Numbered from the stretch's first letter, positions 54,191 through 63,334 are shown. The stretch: 64,000 nt of DNA from an uncultured Acidimicrobiaceae bacterium (GCA_905182135.1 CAJJAG010000005.1:151740-215739); one strand, 5' to 3'. The notes: generated from the sequence alone by a model not told the origin. Translations and numbers: made by a program.

Positions 54191-55423
54191 CTAGAATTCT
54201 GGATCGATACAGCCTCCGGTTCCACCGCCAGAGCCAAGATCGCCTTTGAAGACTGCGCCGTCGACGAAGCCGCTGCCAGGGTCGTCGGTGTCGAACCAGC
54301 GATCGAGTGCTTCGGCTAGCGCCTGAGCTTCGGTTTCCAAGATGTAAGGTTGCGCAAGTAGATCAGCTTCGGCCTTGTTTGAGATGAACATGGCTTCGGT
54401 CAAAATCGAAACCATGTTTGGTGTGCGTCGCAACACCCCATACAAGTCAGTGCCTTGAGCGTTTTGGCGCCACGCAACCCCAAAGTTGTTTGCAGCGCCC
54501 ACCCAGTCTGCTTCAACGCTCGCAAATGCCGCCTGTATTTCTTCGAACACGATGCCACCTAGGCGAGCCGACTCGGGGTTGTTGAGTTGCACGAATACTT
54601 CCGTGCCAGCTACTGGGAATGGTCCTGGGAATCCGCCATTGTGGTGGATTGACAGAAATACTCGAGGCGCAAGCGCGTTTGCTAGTTCAGAGCGGGTCTT
54701 GATAGTGACACGGTGGTCGCTATAGCGGGTGAGCTCAACGCTGTAGCCCCTTAAAAGAAGCTCGGTTCGAAGAGACTCAGCGACTAGCAGGTTGACGGTC
54801 GACTCTTTCAAACCGTTGGGACCTACAGCGCCGGGCTCATCGCCGCCGTGGCCGGGGTCAATAAGCACATCGAGTGGCCCCGTAATCGCCAGACCGCCGT
54901 TGATCAAAGTGAGGTTGTAGCAGGGAGTTACCACGAGATATCTATCGGCGGTGACCCCCCGAACCGGCGCAACAACACCTGCACCGGTGCGAACCGCTAG
55001 CACGTTGCCTGTATAGAGAGACGGTGGTAGCTCACCATGCTCGTCGAGAGCCTGATGGGCAGCTGGTATGGCGGCCTCAGTCGGTGTGGCAATCGCCGTC
55101 GTTGTGGGTGTTGGATCTGGTGTGGGTGTTGGATCTGGTGCGGTCGCCGCTGCTGGTAGGGGGATAGTCGTTGTTGCTGCAACAGGCGATGGTTGCGGCA
55201 CTGACGTAGTAACCGGGGCGACAGCGGTGGCGGTTGGCGAGCTGGTGGCAATTGGCGAACCGGTTGCAGTCGGCACTGCCTGGGTAGCCGGCTCAGCCGC
55301 AGCCAAGACGTGGGGTGGCGACGTGGGGTCACTGTTGGAACCAGATGCCGTGACCCCACGCGATCCGGGGGTACACCCCAGAAGTAGGATCACGACAAGC
55401 ACAACTAGACCGAGTGCTCGCAC
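54191..55423 (-). CDS. Lipoprotein N-acetylmuramoyl-L-alanine amidase (Amidase_3)
   Basis: The 410-residue protein starts with a lipoprotein signal (LLLGC, lipid-bearing C17). A long Pro/Thr/Ala-rich linker (about 30-120) follows, and then a zinc amidase of the Amidase_3 type. Zinc ligands are H in DPGHGG, E in LKESTVN and H in HHNGG; the catalytic E lies in ILTEAMFIS. It should cut the amide between muramic acid and the peptide stem, outside the membrane. GTG 55423 is the start. The linker holds a perfect 18-base tandem duplication. Confidence 0.9.
   Translation of the reverse strand: MRALGLVVLVVILLLGCTPGSRGVTASGSNSDPTSPPHVLAAAEPATQAVPTATGSPIATSSPTATAVAPVTTSVPQPSPVAATTTIPLPAAATAPDPTPTPDPTPTTTAIATPTEAAIPAAHQALDEHGELPPSLYTGNVLAVRTGAGVVAPVRGVTADRYLVVTPCYNLTLINGGLAITGPLDVLIDPGHGGDEPGAVGPNGLKESTVNLLVAESLRTELLLRGYSVELTRYSDHRVTIKTRSELANALAPRVFLSIHHNGGFPGPFPVAGTEVFVQLNNPESARLGGIVFEEIQAAFASVEADWVGAANNFGVAWRQNAQGTDLYGVLRRTPNMVSILTEAMFISNKAEADLLAQPYILETEAQALAEALDRWFDTDDPGSGFVDGAVFKGDLGSGGGTGGCIDPEF
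55103..55138 (-). repeat. Perfect 18-bp tandem duplication in amidase linker
   Basis: TGTGGGTGTTGGATCTGG occurs twice back to back at 55103-55120 and 55121-55138. It encodes a repeated PDPTPT unit in the cell-wall linker of the amidase. The frame is kept. Confidence 0.95.
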
Positions 55424-55619
55424 CGCTACACCGTAGGTTCCAATGCCAGCAGATCCGCTGCAAGGACCTGCCGTTCACGGCTCGGGCAGCGCAAGTTTGC
55501 CTCCCTGCTGACACTTTTGGGCAGTTCGGTGTGACGAGGCACACCTATGTTGTGGGCAACCTCTGTCTGAGACTGCGTGTTCGCCCGATATCATTTCTGG
55601 TTCGCGAAATCGAGGTTGT

Positions 55620-57401
55620 GTGACTCAGCAGGAACGTCCAGATCGTTATCTCTACGAGTGGCAGCTCGATGCATTGACCGCATGGCTCGCCTGCGGACGT
55701 CGAGGTGTAGTCGAAGCTGTTACCGGGTCGGGTAAAACTGACATGGCACTAGCGGCTATCGCCGACGCTCATCGGCGCGGGATCTTCGTGCTGGTCGTCG
55801 TCCCGACGCGGGTCTTGATCGCTCAGTGGCATGAACGACTAGACCGGGCATTCCCTGATCTGAGAATTGGGCGACTAGGAGACAGTAAGCGCGATCAGCC
55901 GGACCAATGCGACGTTCTGGTGGCCACTCGGCACTCCGCCGCCAGCCAGCGCCCTGCACCTGCAGACGGCAAGGGCGGACTCCTCATCGCCGACGAATGT
56001 CACGGCTTTGGTGGCGGCGTCTTGCGGAAGTCCTTGATTGGCGACTACAGCGAACGTCTGGGGCTGACCGCCACGCTCGAACGCAGCGACAACGCCATCG
56101 AACGGGTAATTTTGCCGTACTTCGGTGGTGTCTGTTTCCGCTACGACTTCGCTGCCGCCATCGAGGATGGCGTCTGCGCCCAGCCACGGGTTGCCTTCGT
56201 TTCTGTTCCGTTGGAAAATAAGGAGCGAGTCGAATACGTAGCCACCGAGCAGCAACTCGTTGATGCTCGCGGAGTATTGCGGGCTATCCCTAAGATGCCC
56301 AGCAACTTCAGCGACTTCTTGTCCTCGGTCGCGCACCTGGCCGATAAGGATGCGGGTCAACACGGACGAGCGGCCCGCGAGTACCTTGATGCCCTCGGCA
56401 AGCGCCGAGAGATCGTGGCGAACTCCACAGCCAAGTACCAGGCCTTAACGGTACTGGCGCCAACCATCCGCGATGCCGATGGCGCACTCGTGTTCACCGA
56501 GACCGTCAAGGCCGCCAACCACGCCATCAACCGCCTTGATGCTGAACTGGACATCGAGATCATCACAGGTGACACGCCACGGTCGGCACGCGAGAGCATT
56601 CTCGACCGGCTGCGCACCGGCACCCTCGATGCCGTTGCTGCACCTCGGGTACTCGACGAAGGCGTCGACGTGCCAAACGCGAACCTTGGTGTTGTCGTGA
56701 GCGCAAGTCGGACTCGTCGTCAGATGATTCAGCGGATGGGTCGGGTTTTACGCCGCAAAGACTTCGGTACCGGTGCACGGTTCGTCATCCTGTTTGCTGC
56801 CGACACGATGGAAGACCCCACAACAACCGAAGACCGTGATGGGTTCCTCGATGAGATCGAAGCGATCTCGGACCGAATACATGTCTTCGGTGTTGCCGAC
56901 TTGGACCGAGTGGAACCGTTCTTGGACTGGAACGGCCCCGCCGAAGTAGTGGATCCAATTCGCATCGATTCAACACGAATCATGACCGTCGAAAGTGACC
57001 GCTGGGATATCATCAAAGGCGATGATGGCGACGCCAACGTAGCGCGCGACCTCGAGCGAGATATCGGCACCGAAGCGATGTACGCCCGCCTTCACTACCT
57101 GATGTGGCCCGATCAGACCTGGCTGCATGCATGGGTCGGTGAACGCGTTGTCGACACGCCATTGGAGAAGCCCGAGGACATGCCGGTCTACCTCGAGATC
57201 GAAAAGATCCCCATGCCCGAGCTTGCTAAACCAAAGCCAAAGAAGAAACGTCTTTCCACCGGCGAGTCACCCGTGAGGGTCGTAAGTATTACAGCGGGTT
57301 TCGCCGTCGAGTGCACCGGCTGTGGCACCTTGTCGGCACCGGTCAAGTTCAAATGGCAAGCCATGGATCAGACAGTTGAGTGCACTTGTTCAGAGTGGTG
57401 A
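55620..57401 (+). CDS. XPB-like superfamily-2 DNA helicase
   Basis: The 593-residue protein is an SF2 helicase of the XPB/Ssl2-like type. The Q-like part is YLYEWQLDAL, Walker A is VTGSGKT (near residues 36-42) and the DEAH-like box is LIADECHGFGG. Motif III is GLTATLER, and motif VI reads QMIQRMGRVLRRK. A small C-terminal cysteine module (CTGCG, then CTCSEW) may bind zinc. GTG 55620 is the start. Function in bacteria is not settled; it is likely a repair or recombination helicase. Confidence 0.88.
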   Translation: MTQQERPDRYLYEWQLDALTAWLACGRRGVVEAVTGSGKTDMALAAIADAHRRGIFVLVVVPTRVLIAQWHERLDRAFPDLRIGRLGDSKRDQPDQCDVLVATRHSAASQRPAPADGKGGLLIADECHGFGGGVLRKSLIGDYSERLGLTATLERSDNAIERVILPYFGGVCFRYDFAAAIEDGVCAQPRVAFVSVPLENKERVEYVATEQQLVDARGVLRAIPKMPSNFSDFLSSVAHLADKDAGQHGRAAREYLDALGKRREIVANSTAKYQALTVLAPTIRDADGALVFTETVKAANHAINRLDAELDIEIITGDTPRSARESILDRLRTGTLDAVAAPRVLDEGVDVPNANLGVVVSASRTRRQMIQRMGRVLRRKDFGTGARFVILFAADTMEDPTTTEDRDGFLDEIEAISDRIHVFGVADLDRVEPFLDWNGPAEVVDPIRIDSTRIMTVESDRWDIIKGDDGDANVARDLERDIGTEAMYARLHYLMWPDQTWLHAWVGERVVDTPLEKPEDMPVYLEIEKIPMPELAKPKPKKKRLSTGESPVRVVSITAGFAVECTGCGTLSAPVKFKWQAMDQTVECTCSEW

Positions 57402-57472
57402 CACTCTCTTTGTAATTATCGACATCGACTACCGAACTCACCCACTTGAACCGGTCTCACGAAAGACGTGGC

Positions 57473-58498
57473 CTAAACGCCAGCTGGTAACTCAAACGTC
57501 ACTCGACCACCAGGTCCAGCATCGGCCCAAACACGACCACCCTGGGCCTCAGCTAGCCCACGCACAACGGCCAGACCAAGCCCAGCTCCGCCATGGGCTC
57601 GCGTCCGAGCGGCATCGGCTCGTTCAAATTGCTGGAAGGCACGATCGACGAAGTCGGCATCAAAGCCGGGACCGTCGTATTTCAGCGCGAGCGGCTTGAT
57701 GGCTCTGACGGCGATCTCTGCGACTTCGGCGAGGCCCAGTTCTTCGATGGGGAGCGAAAGTTGGTCGGCATCGAGTTTGCCGATGACAAACAGGTTCTCG
57801 ACGATTGCTTCGATGGAACGCAGATCATGTTCGATCGACTCCAGATAACGCACAGGGTCTGGCGCCGTGCCATCTTGTAGTGCCTCGACAGCGGCCCGCA
57901 TAGCAGTTAGCGGCGTGCGGGCATCGTGGCTTAGTGACGACAACATGAACTGGCGTTCGTCTTCGAGACGTTTACGTTCACTGGCGGCTTGCTCGATTTT
58001 GTCGGCCATCGAGTCAAACGTGTACCCGAGTTCGCCGAGTTCGTCGCTTCGATCGATTCCGGTGCGCGCCGACAGGTCGCCTTCGCCCAAGATCTTGGCG
58101 ACTTCGGAGATCCGACTCAGGTCCCGCAACAACGGACTGCTCAACAGGTTCACGAGAAGTGCAGCTAGAGCTGTGGCCAACGCGGTCAGGATTACGACGA
58201 ACTGGGTGTCGTGGGACGACGTGAACATAGACGCGGCGCCCCAGATGGTGGTGAGCCCAACAACAAGAGGCCCAGCGATGCTTACCGCAAGAATGCGTCG
58301 ATTGAGAGATCGGCGGGTCAGAACGGCCAGCGAAAGTCCGACGACGAACACGGCCGCCGCAATTGCTGCGTACATCGAGATCAGGCGGTTTTGTTCGCCT
58401 CCTGAAGGGGTCATTACGAACTCGGTGCCAATGAACGCAGCAGCTGCAGCGGCGGCAGTTAGAGCTCCAAATGCCGCCGCGATCCGGAAGAGTTTCAC
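57473..58498 (-). CDS. Sensor histidine kinase with deleted ATP-binding N-box
   Basis: The 341-residue protein has four hydrophobic segments in its first 122 residues, a HAMP region (about 123-175) and a HisKA dimerisation domain with H191 in SLSHDARTPL. In the ATPase domain the G1 (DGPGF, 275-279) and G2 (GGAGLGL, 303-309) boxes are present, but the whole N-box region is missing. K273 runs directly into Y274-D275. This is an in-frame deletion of roughly 55-60 residues. It should therefore not bind ATP normally. It overlaps the response-regulator gene (GTG start inside its stop). Confidence 0.88.
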   Translation of the reverse strand: MKLFRIAAAFGALTAAAAAAAFIGTEFVMTPSGGEQNRLISMYAAIAAAVFVVGLSLAVLTRRSLNRRILAVSIAGPLVVGLTTIWGAASMFTSSHDTQFVVILTALATALAALLVNLLSSPLLRDLSRISEVAKILGEGDLSARTGIDRSDELGELGYTFDSMADKIEQAASERKRLEDERQFMLSSLSHDARTPLTAMRAAVEALQDGTAPDPVRYLESIEHDLRSIEAIVENLFVIGKLDADQLSLPIEELGLAEVAEIAVRAIKPLALKYDGPGFDADFVDRAFQQFERADAARTRAHGGAGLGLAVVRGLAEAQGGRVWADAGPGGRVTFELPAGV

Positions 58499-59181
58499 GA
58501 CTCAAACCGGTAGCCGACCCCATAGACGGTCAAGATGTGGTTGGGCTCAGATGGGTTACCTTCCAGCTTTTGGCGGAGGCGCCGCACGTGGACGGTCACC
58601 GTGGCTGGGTCCTGCCATTCAGCCGACGAATCCCACACACTCTGCAGGAGTTCGTCACGCGAGAGAACTCGGTTCGGATTGCCGAGCAGGAAACACAGCA
58701 GGTCAAACTCTAAGCGGGTTAGCTCAACTTCCTGGCCGGCACGCTCGACACGGCGTCGGTCAAAATCGACGCGGATGTTGCTGAAGATCGCTGTGGCCAG
58801 ACGGGTTGGGCCGCCAGATCGACGCAATACCGATTTGACTCGGGCCGCTACCTCGCGCAGCGAAAAGGGTTTCACGACGTAGTCGTCAGCACCCATTTCG
58901 AGTCCGGCCACTCGATCTTTTTCATCGCCGAGTGCAGTCAACAAAATGATGGGCACATCGCTCGTAATACGAGCATGGCGCAGTACTTCGAGACCAGCCT
59001 TTTAGGGCAACATCAGATCAAGGAGCACAAGGTCCGGAGCACATGCATCGAGTTTGGTCACGGCTTCCTCGCCATCTGCGGCTTCGACGACGAGAAAGCC
59101 GTCGTGTGTGAGGTATTGGGTGAGTACCTCGCGCACCATTGGTTCATCGTCCACCACGAGCACGGTTTGGATACCAGTCAT
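58495..59181 (-). pseudogene. OmpR-type response regulator interrupted by in-frame TAA
   Basis: Read through one stop, the frame encodes 228 codons, the normal OmpR size. The receiver part has DDE (11-13), LLDLMLP with the phospho-acceptor D55, LLTALGD and VVKPF. The winged-helix output domain (about 130-228) has LTRLEFDLLCFLL and HVRRLRQKLE, ending VYGVGYRFES. Codon 60, directly after LMLP, is TAA (59002-59004), where family members have an ordinary residue. Restart at an internal ATG would give a protein lacking the D55 half. The stop may be a real mutation or a sequence error. Confidence 0.88.
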
Positions 59182-59349
59182 CTTGCAAAGCTATTGGACC
59201 TAGCAATCGGGTGAGCGCCACCATGACATTGTTTCTGTGTCTGTAAGAACTGAAGGAATGCATCGGAGTTGCTGTTCTTCGTTGGTCCCGCGCCGCAAGA
59301 TTTGCATTCGGCTTGGATCCTCCTGACCGACCGTCCACCACGTACCGCA

Positions 59350-59389
59350 TGACACTTTTGCGCTGTCAGATAACACTTCTGCATTGTCA
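59350..59389 (+). promoter_or_regulatory. Two tandem dyads upstream of livG (operator candidate)
   Basis: TGACA-N9-TGTCA at 59350-59368 and TAACA-N9-TGTCA at 59371-59389 are two similar 19-base dyads spaced 21 bases start to start, two helical turns. Their 17-base cores match at 14 positions. They lie in the 401-base gap between the response regulator and livG, about 190 bases before the livG ATG. The layout fits two dimers of a repressor or activator bound on one face of the helix. The remainder of this gap (59182-59582) holds no supported gene. Confidence 0.6.
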
Positions 59390-59582
59390 AAATCGAACCG
59401 GGTGCTGGCTGTGTCTCCCGTCACATTGGCTGAACTATTGGGCTTTCAGAATGTTTGCTCGGTTATTGCCGAGTTATTTGGTGTCTGGGCCAACCTTTGG
59501 CCTATCCTCCCAGAGGTCAAAACGCTCAGCCGCTAGTGGCTGGGTGTTCGAGGGGTTACAAGTTACTTTGGGGGATTTGCAT

Positions 59583-60347
59583 ATGGCAATGCTCGATGTC
59601 TCTGACATCACGGTTCGCTTCGGCGGAATCGTGGCGTTGGACGGCTTATCGTTCTCGATCGAGGAAGGCCAGATCTGTGGCCTTATCGGTCCGAACGGCG
59701 CTGGGAAAACCACGCTGTTCAACGTGGTCAGTCGTATCTACGACGCGACCGAGGGCTCGGTGACGTTCGACGGCGAAGATTTACTCGCACTATCGGCACA
59801 CCAGATCAGTACCAGGGGGGTCTATCGGACCTTCCAAAACCTGGCGTTATGGCCAGGCATGACGGTTCTTGAGAACGTCATGGTTGGCGGTCACGCCAAC
59901 ACTGAATCTGGATTCGTTAAATCGATGTTGAAATTAGGAAACAAGGCCGAAGAGGACATGTTGCGTGAAAAAGCTTACGCAGCTCTCTACGAACTTAATT
60001 TGCATGAACACGCATTTCACCCGGCAGCGGGTCTGCCGTTCGGCACGCTCAAGCGCGTCGAACTTGCCCGGGCACTGATTGGTGATCCCAAGCTCCTGAT
60101 GCTCGACGAACCAGCCAGCGGTCTTACCCATAGCGAGGTCGACGATCTCGCTGCAGACATTAGGGCGCTTCGCGACAAGTACAACCTGACGGTTCTGCTG
60201 GTCGAGCATCACATGCGAATGGTGATGGCAATCAGCGAAAAGATCGTGGTCATGAACTTCGGTAAGAAGATCCAAGAGGGCGACCCTCAGGTTGTACGAA
60301 ACGACCCGGCTGTGATTGCCGCCTATCTCGGAGGAGAAGCAGCATGA
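59583..60347 (+). CDS. livG: Branched-chain amino acid-type ABC transporter ATPase LivG
   Basis: The 254-residue protein is the first ATPase of a liv-type importer. Walker A is GPNGAGKTT, the signature is the LivG form LPFGTLKRVELARAL and Walker B is LLMLDEPASGL, with the switch histidine in LLVEHHM. The C-terminus GEEA-like tail fits LivG. The ATG at 59583 is preferred because of the GGGGGA site; the frame is open upstream to 59313. It overlaps livF by ATGA. It powers uptake of branched-chain amino acids or related compounds. Confidence 0.93.
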   Translation: MAMLDVSDITVRFGGIVALDGLSFSIEEGQICGLIGPNGAGKTTLFNVVSRIYDATEGSVTFDGEDLLALSAHQISTRGVYRTFQNLALWPGMTVLENVMVGGHANTESGFVKSMLKLGNKAEEDMLREKAYAALYELNLHEHAFHPAAGLPFGTLKRVELARALIGDPKLLMLDEPASGLTHSEVDDLAADIRALRDKYNLTVLLVEHHMRMVMAISEKIVVMNFGKKIQEGDPQVVRNDPAVIAAYLGGEAA

Positions 60348-61063
60348 GCGAAAATATTCTCGAAGTCCGAGACCTACAGGCCAGCTACGGCCAAGTCGAT
60401 GTTCTACGCGGCGTGGCGCTCGAAGTGAAGACCGGCGAAGTATGTGTGATCCTCGGCGCCAACGGCGCCGGCAAGACCACCACGCTACGCTCGATCTGCA
60501 ACATGCCGATCGTGTCTTCCACAGGCACCATCAAGTTCGCTGGCGAAGATATCTCGAACACAGACACCGGCGGAATCGTGGCCCAGGGAATGGCACACGT
60601 TCCCCAGGGCCGAGGTACCTTCCCCGAGCTCTCCACATTAGAGAACCTGCAACTCGGTGCCTATGTTCGTAAGGACAACGAAGTCGACGACGACATCGAC
60701 CGCTGGTTCCAGATGTTTCCTGTACTCAAGGAACGCAAGGACCAAGCAGCCGGTTCACTCAGCGGTGGCGAGCAGCAAATGCTCGCCGTATCTCGGGCGC
60801 TCATGTCGCGTCCCAAGCTGCTGCTGCTCGACGAACCTTCGCTCGGTCTTGCGCCGATCATCATCGAAGACCTGTTTGCCACGTTCAAGCAGATAAACCA
60901 AGACGAGGGCACCACAATGCTCATCGTCGAGCAGAACGCAAACCTGGCGCTCAGCATTGCGCAAAGCGCCTATGTGCTCGAAACCGGATCGATTGCTCTC
61001 AGTGGGCCAGCTGCCCAGCTACGAGACGATCCCGCAGTGCAGGAGGCATACCTCGGTGCATAA
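60344..61063 (+). CDS. livF: Branched-chain amino acid-type ABC transporter ATPase LivF
   Basis: The 239-residue protein is the second ATPase of the importer. Walker A is GANGAGKTT, signature LSGGEQQMLA, Walker B LLLLDEPSLGL, and the switch histidine is replaced in LIVEQNA, as usual for LivF. It is shorter than LivG, as expected. Translation is coupled to livG, and 42 bases separate it from livH. Confidence 0.94.
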   Translation: MSENILEVRDLQASYGQVDVLRGVALEVKTGEVCVILGANGAGKTTTLRSICNMPIVSSTGTIKFAGEDISNTDTGGIVAQGMAHVPQGRGTFPELSTLENLQLGAYVRKDNEVDDDIDRWFQMFPVLKERKDQAAGSLSGGEQQMLAVSRALMSRPKLLLLDEPSLGLAPIIIEDLFATFKQINQDEGTTMLIVEQNANLALSIAQSAYVLETGSIALSGPAAQLRDDPAVQEAYLGA

Positions 61064-61105
61064 CAACCATTCATACTGCTCAACGAAAGGAAGCGCAGCG
61101 CAGTC

Positions 61106-62059
61106 ATGACACTTTTTCTCCAACGCATAATCGATGGCCTTCAGAATGGCGCCATCTATTCGGTGGTCGCCATTCCCATGGTGCTCATCTTTAAAGCAAC
61201 GACGCTGATCAACTTCGCCCAAGGTGAGTTGGCGATGATCGGCGCATTCTTTGCGTTCGTGTTCGCCGTGCAGGCGTTCAGCATGAACATAATCCTGGCG
61301 ACGATTCTTGCCATGGTCATTGCGGCGCTGCTCGGTATGGGTATCGAACGCACTATGTTGCGCTCCTTTGATCCGACCGATCATCTGCCCGTTGTGCTAA
61401 TCACGCTCGGCGTGTTCTACATTGTCAATGCCTTTGCAGGCGACATCTGGAACTACCAAGCCCAGGCCAACGTTCCGAACCTGTTGTATGACCTGCCGCT
61501 CATAGGCGACTGGATGCAGGGACGATCTTCGTTCTTCACCAGCGAAACCAATAAGTTGGGCCTGCGTATTCAGCATGACTCGGTAGGCCTCGTCGGTGCT
61601 CTGCTAATCATGCTTAGTGCACTTCACGTCATTCTGAACCGCACCAAGATGGGTCTGGCCTTTCGGGGCGTGTCCTCGAACACCGAGGCATCACGTCTGG
61701 TCGGCATCCGGGTTGGCCGCATTCTGAGCTTCGGCTGGGGATTGGCCTGCGCATTCGGCGCACTTGGAGCAATTCTGGTGGCACCTCGCATTACGTTGCA
61801 ACCCAACATGATGCTGACGGTTCTGGTCTATGCCTTGGCCGCCGCAGCCTTTGGCGGCCTTGACAGCGTCGGAGGCGCCGCCCTCGGCGGCTTCGTCGTC
61901 GGTCTACTCAACAGCGTTATTCTCGGCTACATCTCTGACGTTGACCGACTCAGCAGCCTGACGGCCGCACCACTTCTCTTCCCCGTAGTCTTGCTACTGG
62001 TCGTCTTGTGGTTTAAACCAACAGGTCTGTTCGGGACCAAGTCAGTCGAAAGGGTTTAG
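61106..62059 (+). CDS. livH: Branched-chain amino acid-type ABC permease LivH
   Basis: The 317-residue permease has eight or so hydrophobic segments. It shows the LivH pattern at the start (IIDGLQNGAIYSVVAI, INFAQGELAMIGAF) and the cytoplasmic loop FRGVSSNTEASRLVGIRV that contacts the ATPases. It forms the membrane channel with LivM. The start ATG is preceded by AAGGAA at a slightly long spacing. An insertion of about 35 residues (NYQAQANVPNLLYDLP and following) in the middle is outside the membrane. Confidence 0.93.
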   Translation: MTLFLQRIIDGLQNGAIYSVVAIPMVLIFKATTLINFAQGELAMIGAFFAFVFAVQAFSMNIILATILAMVIAALLGMGIERTMLRSFDPTDHLPVVLITLGVFYIVNAFAGDIWNYQAQANVPNLLYDLPLIGDWMQGRSSFFTSETNKLGLRIQHDSVGLVGALLIMLSALHVILNRTKMGLAFRGVSSNTEASRLVGIRVGRILSFGWGLACAFGALGAILVAPRITLQPNMMLTVLVYALAAAAFGGLDSVGGAALGGFVVGLLNSVILGYISDVDRLSSLTAAPLLFPVVLLLVVLWFKPTGLFGTKSVERV

Positions 62060-62062
62060 TCC

Positions 62063-63334
62063 ATGCCGTACAAATTTAATAGCGGTAGTGCAGAGCACCG
62101 CATGTATCGGTTGGTTGGCTACGGCCTGCTGATCGTGCTCATGTTGATCATCCCGTTCGTTCTTCCTGAGTTCCAGGTCACCCGCCTGAACCGGGCTATG
62201 GCTATGGCGGTCGCAATCCTTGGTTTTAACCTGGTTATTGGTTACAGCGGGCTCTTTGCTCTGTGCCAGAGCGCATTTATTGCGCTCGGTGCGTTCACAT
62301 CCGCCTCGCTGATCATGGATCATGGCTGGGATTACTGGATGACGATCCCTGCAGGCATGTTCGTGTCCTTCTTGATCGGCCTGGCGCTGGGTGTGCCAGC
62401 GCTTAAGATCAAGGGCTTGTATTTAGCCATGTCCACAGTGGCCTTTGCCGCAGCGTTCCCCAGTTTCACGAAGCTTGAGTTCTTCGGTATTCCGGAACGA
62501 ACAGGTGGCGCCAACGGCCGTGAGATCACCGAGAAGCTGAATCCGCCAGACTGGATGCCGATCTTTGACGTGACTGAACCTGGAAGGTACCGTTACTTCC
62601 TGCTCGCCGGACTCGCGCTGTTCGCCTTCTGGGTGGTTGGTAACCTGATTAAGAGCCGTCCCGGCCGTGCTATTATCTCGATCCGAGATAATGAGATTGG
62701 TGCTGCTGTTAGCGGTGTCGAGCTTCGCCGCTTCAAGGTTCTGAACTTCGGGCTCAGCGCTGCTATCGGCGGCCTGGCCGGTGTTATGTGGGCCATGAAC
62801 TCGGGCTTCGTAGCTGAGCAGGACTTCACCTTCGTGCTCATGGTTGACCTACTCGTGGGCTTGGTTGTTGGTGGTGTCGCCACCGTCAGCGGCGCAGCTA
62901 TCGGCGCCCTCGTCGTGGTGTTTGGTCGATGGTTGGTTCAGACCTACTTCAACTACTCGCTGTCAGCGGTCGTCGTGATGATCGCCGTTGTCGCTTTGGC
63001 GTTATACCTGGCCCGACAGCAAGTGACAGCACAAAAGAAGTTCATTGCCGGTGCCGGCACGCTAATTGTTGGCTGGGGTATTGCCCTTGCACTCTTTGCT
63101 GCGGTCGATATGCCGGGGCTCTATCAGCTCAACGGTGACGGCCCGCTGTCGCAGGCCGTCTTCGGTATCGTGCTGATCGGCTTCGTCTTCTTTGCCCCCC
63201 AAGGCATTGTGGGTAGCTGGCGAAAACTGTGGATCCACGTTGTCCAGATCGTGCCCGTGCCGCCTGCACTGCCGGACGGCGCCGAGATCCTTGCCACAGC
63301 AGGGGTCGCAACAAATGACTCGACTCAGGGTTAG
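62063..63334 (+). CDS. livM: Branched-chain amino acid-type ABC permease LivM
   Basis: The 423-residue permease is the second channel subunit, starting three bases after livH. It carries the LivM motif VIGYSGLFALCQSAFIALGAF (cited in part) and the ATPase-contact loop SIRDNEIGAAVSGVELRRFK. About ten hydrophobic segments are seen. It is longer than usual LivM (about 320-360) because of an additional C-terminal part with two further membrane segments and a short tail. The substrate-binding protein gene follows after 121 bases with a hairpin between. Confidence 0.92.
   Translation: MPYKFNSGSAEHRMYRLVGYGLLIVLMLIIPFVLPEFQVTRLNRAMAMAVAILGFNLVIGYSGLFALCQSAFIALGAFTSASLIMDHGWDYWMTIPAGMFVSFLIGLALGVPALKIKGLYLAMSTVAFAAAFPSFTKLEFFGIPERTGGANGREITEKLNPPDWMPIFDVTEPGRYRYFLLAGLALFAFWVVGNLIKSRPGRAIISIRDNEIGAAVSGVELRRFKVLNFGLSAAIGGLAGVMWAMNSGFVAEQDFTFVLMVDLLVGLVVGGVATVSGAAIGALVVVFGRWLVQTYFNYSLSAVVVMIAVVALALYLARQQVTAQKKFIAGAGTLIVGWGIALALFAAVDMPGLYQLNGDGPLSQAVFGIVLIGFVFFAPQGIVGSWRKLWIHVVQIVPVPPALPDGAEILATAGVATNDSTQG

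Noticed and set aside
57867..58784. A 305-codon plus-strand open frame opposite the two-component genes
   Set aside because: It is antisense to well-conserved kinase and regulator coding sequence, is very rich in Arg and Ser, and has no recognisable domain. GC-rich codon use explains the open frame.
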